Origin: CAZONU01 sp965370045
Lineage (GTDB): Bacteria > Planctomycetota > SZUA-567 > JAKLDR01
Direction: 5' to 3'
DNA: 34,952 nucleotides
NCBI GenBank assembly: GCA_965370045.1
Contig: CBDUSI010000041.1
Coordinates: forward strand, 1 to 34,952
Shown piece by piece: positions 32,861-34,952 of the stretch (its first letter is position 1; each line of letters starts with the position of its first letter). Position numbers and translations under genes: made by a program. The notes under the pieces are model-generated. The model made no database searches. It was not told where the DNA came from and saw only the letters and a program-made list of their open reading frames with translations.

Positions 32861-33610
32861 GTGTTTGATGGCGACGTCTTGGAGAAGCATTTCGCGGCTT
32901 CATGGGAGATACTGTGGTCCCAGTTGCTGTTGCCGGAAACGAAAGGCTTGGCCCCGGTTACTATCGGAGCAAGCCGGGAATTCTTCGTGAGGGAGTTTCT
33001 CCTTAAACACTTGCCACCCTCTTTGGGCGTGAGCACGGGGCACGTTCTCTTGGAACGTGGCATGACCGGGCAAATAGACTTGGTGGTTCATAACAGCCAG
33101 GGCTTGATCTTGCCGCTTGGGAACAACAGCTTATTCGCCGCCAATTCGGTGGTCGCGTGCATCGAGGTGAAATCTGAATTGGACAAGGAGCACTTCACGG
33201 GGCAAATAGCAGGCAACTTCGATCATCTTCCTTCCGGAGTTCTCAAGGTGATAATCGCGATGCACCTGAAAAACAAATGCTTGAAAAGGAAAACGGTTCA
33301 AGGATGGGCAAACGATGCCGCGTTGCCATCCGAGGCGCTTCCGGACCTAGTGATTATTTTGGATAATGCCGCAATAATCCGCGGCGGCGCGCTTCAATGT
33401 TTGAAAGAGAGCGACATCCAGGCGAATAACCCTGACACTCTCTACAAGGCAGGTGACTACGAGACGCAAAAATGGATGGGGCTGCTCTTGTTGGCGCTTG
33501 AATTAGCCCAACGTGCGGGGCGCGGTAAGTCCCTGCATACGTACATTGACGAAAGCGTGTTCCGGAAACTTAAGGGCACTATCCAATCCCTGAAAGAGGA
33601 GGAGGCGTAA
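32861..33610 (+). CDS. DUF6602-type, PD-(D/E)XK nuclease-like protein
   Basis: The only in-frame start after the stop at 32828-32830 is the GTG at 32861. The 249-residue protein shows the layout of restriction-endonuclease-like folds: an early Glu in REFFVREFLLKHLP (E45), D73 in GQIDLVVH and an E-x-K in VVACIEVKSEL (E102, K104). The combination of REFL..LP, QIDLV and IEVKS.L is that of DUF6602-type proteins, which are common near defence genes and mobile elements. No restriction or helicase partner is visible. Pairing with the zinc-ribbon protein is inferred from orientation and proximity only. Its GC content is well below that of the polysaccharide operon, which suggests transfer. Confidence 0.65.
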   Translation: MFDGDVLEKHFAASWEILWSQLLLPETKGLAPVTIGASREFFVREFLLKHLPPSLGVSTGHVLLERGMTGQIDLVVHNSQGLILPLGNNSLFAANSVVACIEVKSELDKEHFTGQIAGNFDHLPSGVLKVIIAMHLKNKCLKRKTVQGWANDAALPSEALPDLVIILDNAAIIRGGALQCLKESDIQANNPDTLYKAGDYETQKWMGLLLLALELAQRAGRGKSLHTYIDESVFRKLKGTIQSLKEEEA

Positions 33611-33658
33611 GAGAGTAGCTCGATTTCAACGCTTTTCCTCGGTCGCCCGGCCGTATTC

Positions 33659-33686
33659 TTGACGGGCCTTTTCCGCCGGGTATCAT
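33659..33686 (+). promoter_or_regulatory. Promoter of the HAD-PHI gene, predicted leaderless
   Basis: TTGACG (33659-33664), 16 bases and TATCAT (33681-33686) precede the ATG at 33694 by 7 bases. Transcription would start at or next to the A of the start codon, and no ribosome-binding site is present. Confidence 0.6.
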
Positions 33687-33693
33687 CTTGAAC

Positions 33694-34890
33694 ATGAACA
33701 AGCCGCTCACCGTGGTGCTGGATTTCTTCGGAGTGATGGTCCAGGAGGGCATGAGCGTCAGCGGGACGCTCTACGGGATGGTCCGCGAGCACGTGGCCTA
33801 CGAGCCGATGTGGACCACCTACATGCGCCTGGCCCTGGGGCAGGCCTCCAATGAGGAGTTCTGGACGCTGGTCGCGCCGCCGGGCGGCGACTGGCGGGAG
33901 CTCCAGGAGCGCTTCTTCGACGCGCTCACCCCCGAACCCGAACTGGCCGAGACGGTGGCCGGCTTCAAGGAGGTGGGCGCGCGGCTGGCCATCCTCAGCG
34001 AGATTCCCGACCCCTGGCTGGAGCCCATGCTCGAGCGGCTGGGCGTGGCCGGCCAGTTCGACGCGGTGGCCACCAGCGGCCGCGCGGGGGTTACCAAGCC
34101 GGAGCCGGGCATCTTCGAGATGCTGCTCTCCCAGCTCGGCGAGCCCGCCCCCCGGGAGCGGCGCTTTTACGTGGATGATCGCCTGACCAATCTGGCCGCC
34201 GGCGAGGAGTTCGGCCTGACCGGCATCTGGATGCGCCGGGGCGCCAGCCCGATGATCGACTTCCATCCCCGGCACGTGGTCACCAACCTGCGCGACGCGC
34301 TGGAGGTGGTGCGCGCCGGAAAGAGCGGTCCGAGTTCCTTCGCCGAGGCCCGCGCGGCGGTCATCGACGAGCTGGTCCGCGCCCTGCGCAACGTGGACGA
34401 GGCCGCGGCCATGCGCCTGGTGGACATGATCCTGGCGGCCCCGCGCGTGTTCGTCTACGGCCGGGGACGCACCGGGCTGGGCGCCTGGGCCTTCGCCAGC
34501 CGCCTGGCCCAGATGGGCCTGGAGGTCCACGTCGTCGGGGAGATGACCGCCCCGGCGATCAGCGCGGGTGACCTGTTAGTCGCCGCCAGCGGCACCGGCA
34601 CCACGCGGACGACCCTGCTGGCCGCCGAGGAGGCCCGGCGCATCGGCGCGCGGGTCGTGGCCCTCACCGCCCACCTGGACAGCCCCCTGGCCGCCAGCGC
34701 GGACTTGGTGGTCCCCGTGGAGGGCGCCACCCGCCGGCGGGCGGCCGGCGAGGAGAAATCGGCGCAGTACGGCGGGTCGCTCTTCGAGCAGACCCTGCTT
34801 CTGGCCCTGGATTCGGTGGCCATGGTCCTCAAGCGCCGCCTGGCCCGTTCGGACTATGAAATGGACCAGCGGCACGCCAACCTCGAATAG
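33694..34890 (+). CDS. Fusion of a HAD-like hydrolase with 6-phospho-3-hexuloisomerase (PHI)
   Basis: The ATG at 33694 is preferred over the TTG two codons earlier. Residues about 5-205 are HAD-like: motif I VVLDFFGV (D10, but Phe12 where the second Asp is usual), LAILSEIPDPW, the Lys motif VTKPEPGIF and FYVDDRLTNL. Residues about 213-398 are a SIS-domain PHI: VFVYGRGRTGLGAWAFASRL (about 250-270), VHVVGEMTAPAIS, LLVAASGTGTTRTTL, GGSLFEQTLLLALDS with the catalytic-type Glu, and the hallmark end RHANLE. PHI turns 3-hexulose-6-phosphate into fructose-6-phosphate in the ribulose monophosphate route. The usual partner hexulose-phosphate synthase is not in the window. Confidence 0.85.
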   Translation: MNKPLTVVLDFFGVMVQEGMSVSGTLYGMVREHVAYEPMWTTYMRLALGQASNEEFWTLVAPPGGDWRELQERFFDALTPEPELAETVAGFKEVGARLAILSEIPDPWLEPMLERLGVAGQFDAVATSGRAGVTKPEPGIFEMLLSQLGEPAPRERRFYVDDRLTNLAAGEEFGLTGIWMRRGASPMIDFHPRHVVTNLRDALEVVRAGKSGPSSFAEARAAVIDELVRALRNVDEAAAMRLVDMILAAPRVFVYGRGRTGLGAWAFASRLAQMGLEVHVVGEMTAPAISAGDLLVAASGTGTTRTTLLAAEEARRIGARVVALTAHLDSPLAASADLVVPVEGATRRRAAGEEKSAQYGGSLFEQTLLLALDSVAMVLKRRLARSDYEMDQRHANLE

Positions 34891-34900
34891 TGACGGCCTG

Positions 34901-34952
34901 CTAGGCTGTGTCTGCTAATTCTCTAAAGGACTGGGGGTGTGTTGGTCGATAT
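34901..34952. mobile_element. End of a multicopy element, probably an IS (right copy)
   Basis: These 52 bases are the exact reverse complement of positions 1-52. The element begins 10 bases after the stop of the HAD-PHI gene and is cut by the window edge. As on the left, CTAG sits at its inner border. Confidence 0.7.

Noticed and set aside
33457..34530. 357-codon open frame on the minus strand
   Set aside because: It is antisense to the HAD-PHI fusion and shows no motifs; codon bias favours the plus strand.
30256..34903. Shared ACGGCCTGCTA word near the tRNA and beside the right element
   Set aside because: It is only 11 bases and is not at a recognisable attachment site, so chance is a fair explanation.

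Overview
The window is GC-rich bacterial DNA from an organism I cannot name. It uses GTG and TTG starts freely, packs genes with 4-base overlaps, and has a bacterial phosphoglycerate kinase and a tRNA-Gly with an encoded CCA. It also carries a prepilin-like G/FTLIE protein and several families of short dispersed repeats. I associate that mix with large-genome environmental bacteria of the Planctomycetes/PVC or FCB kind and with uncultured candidate phyla. This is inference, not a taxonomic call.

The two ends are the same 52 bp in inverted orientation (1-52 and 34901-34952). They look like the ends of a multicopy insertion sequence at which an assembly stopped. The left copy cuts an MBOAT O-acetyltransferase gene in mid-frame.

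Region 1 (52-5398) is the worn edge of a surface-polysaccharide locus. It holds the truncated MBOAT gene and its SGNH-like partner, a truncated second copy of the flippase gene welded to a transposase remnant, and a TylF-like methyltransferase. On the other strand are a PP-loop ATPase-like gene, a tiny signal-peptide ORF and a frameshifted excisionase-type HTH remnant.

Region 2 (5399-23832) is one long plus-strand operon for an undecaprenyl-linked, Wzx/Wzy-type polysaccharide. In order it encodes the Wzx flippase, a pyruvyl transferase, a methyltransferase, a GT4, a three-domain GT4-methyltransferase-GT4 fusion, a Wzy/ligase-like membrane protein, two GT4s, a hexapeptide acyltransferase, a GT4, a radical SAM enzyme, a GT2, a WecA/TagO-like phosphoglycosyltransferase and AroA. 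The proposed logic is: WecA-like priming, chain assembly by the GTs, decoration by acyl, pyruvyl and methyl groups, flipping by Wzx, and polymerisation by the Wzy-like protein. The WecA-like protein lacks a normally conserved catalytic Asp.

Region 3 (23833-28599) has an orphan two-domain ABC permease, a tandem-HTH protein gene full of hairpin and dispersed repeats behind an exact-consensus sigma-70 promoter, a trypsin-like protease and a DUF2752 membrane protein.

Region 4 (28600-34900) has a prepilin pair, tRNA-Gly, pgk, a zinc-ribbon/coiled-coil membrane protein next to a PD-(D/E)XK-like (DUF6602-type) protein, and a HAD / 6-phospho-3-hexuloisomerase fusion. Three genes (ABC permease, DUF2752, HAD-PHI) share a promoter layout that predicts leaderless mRNAs.
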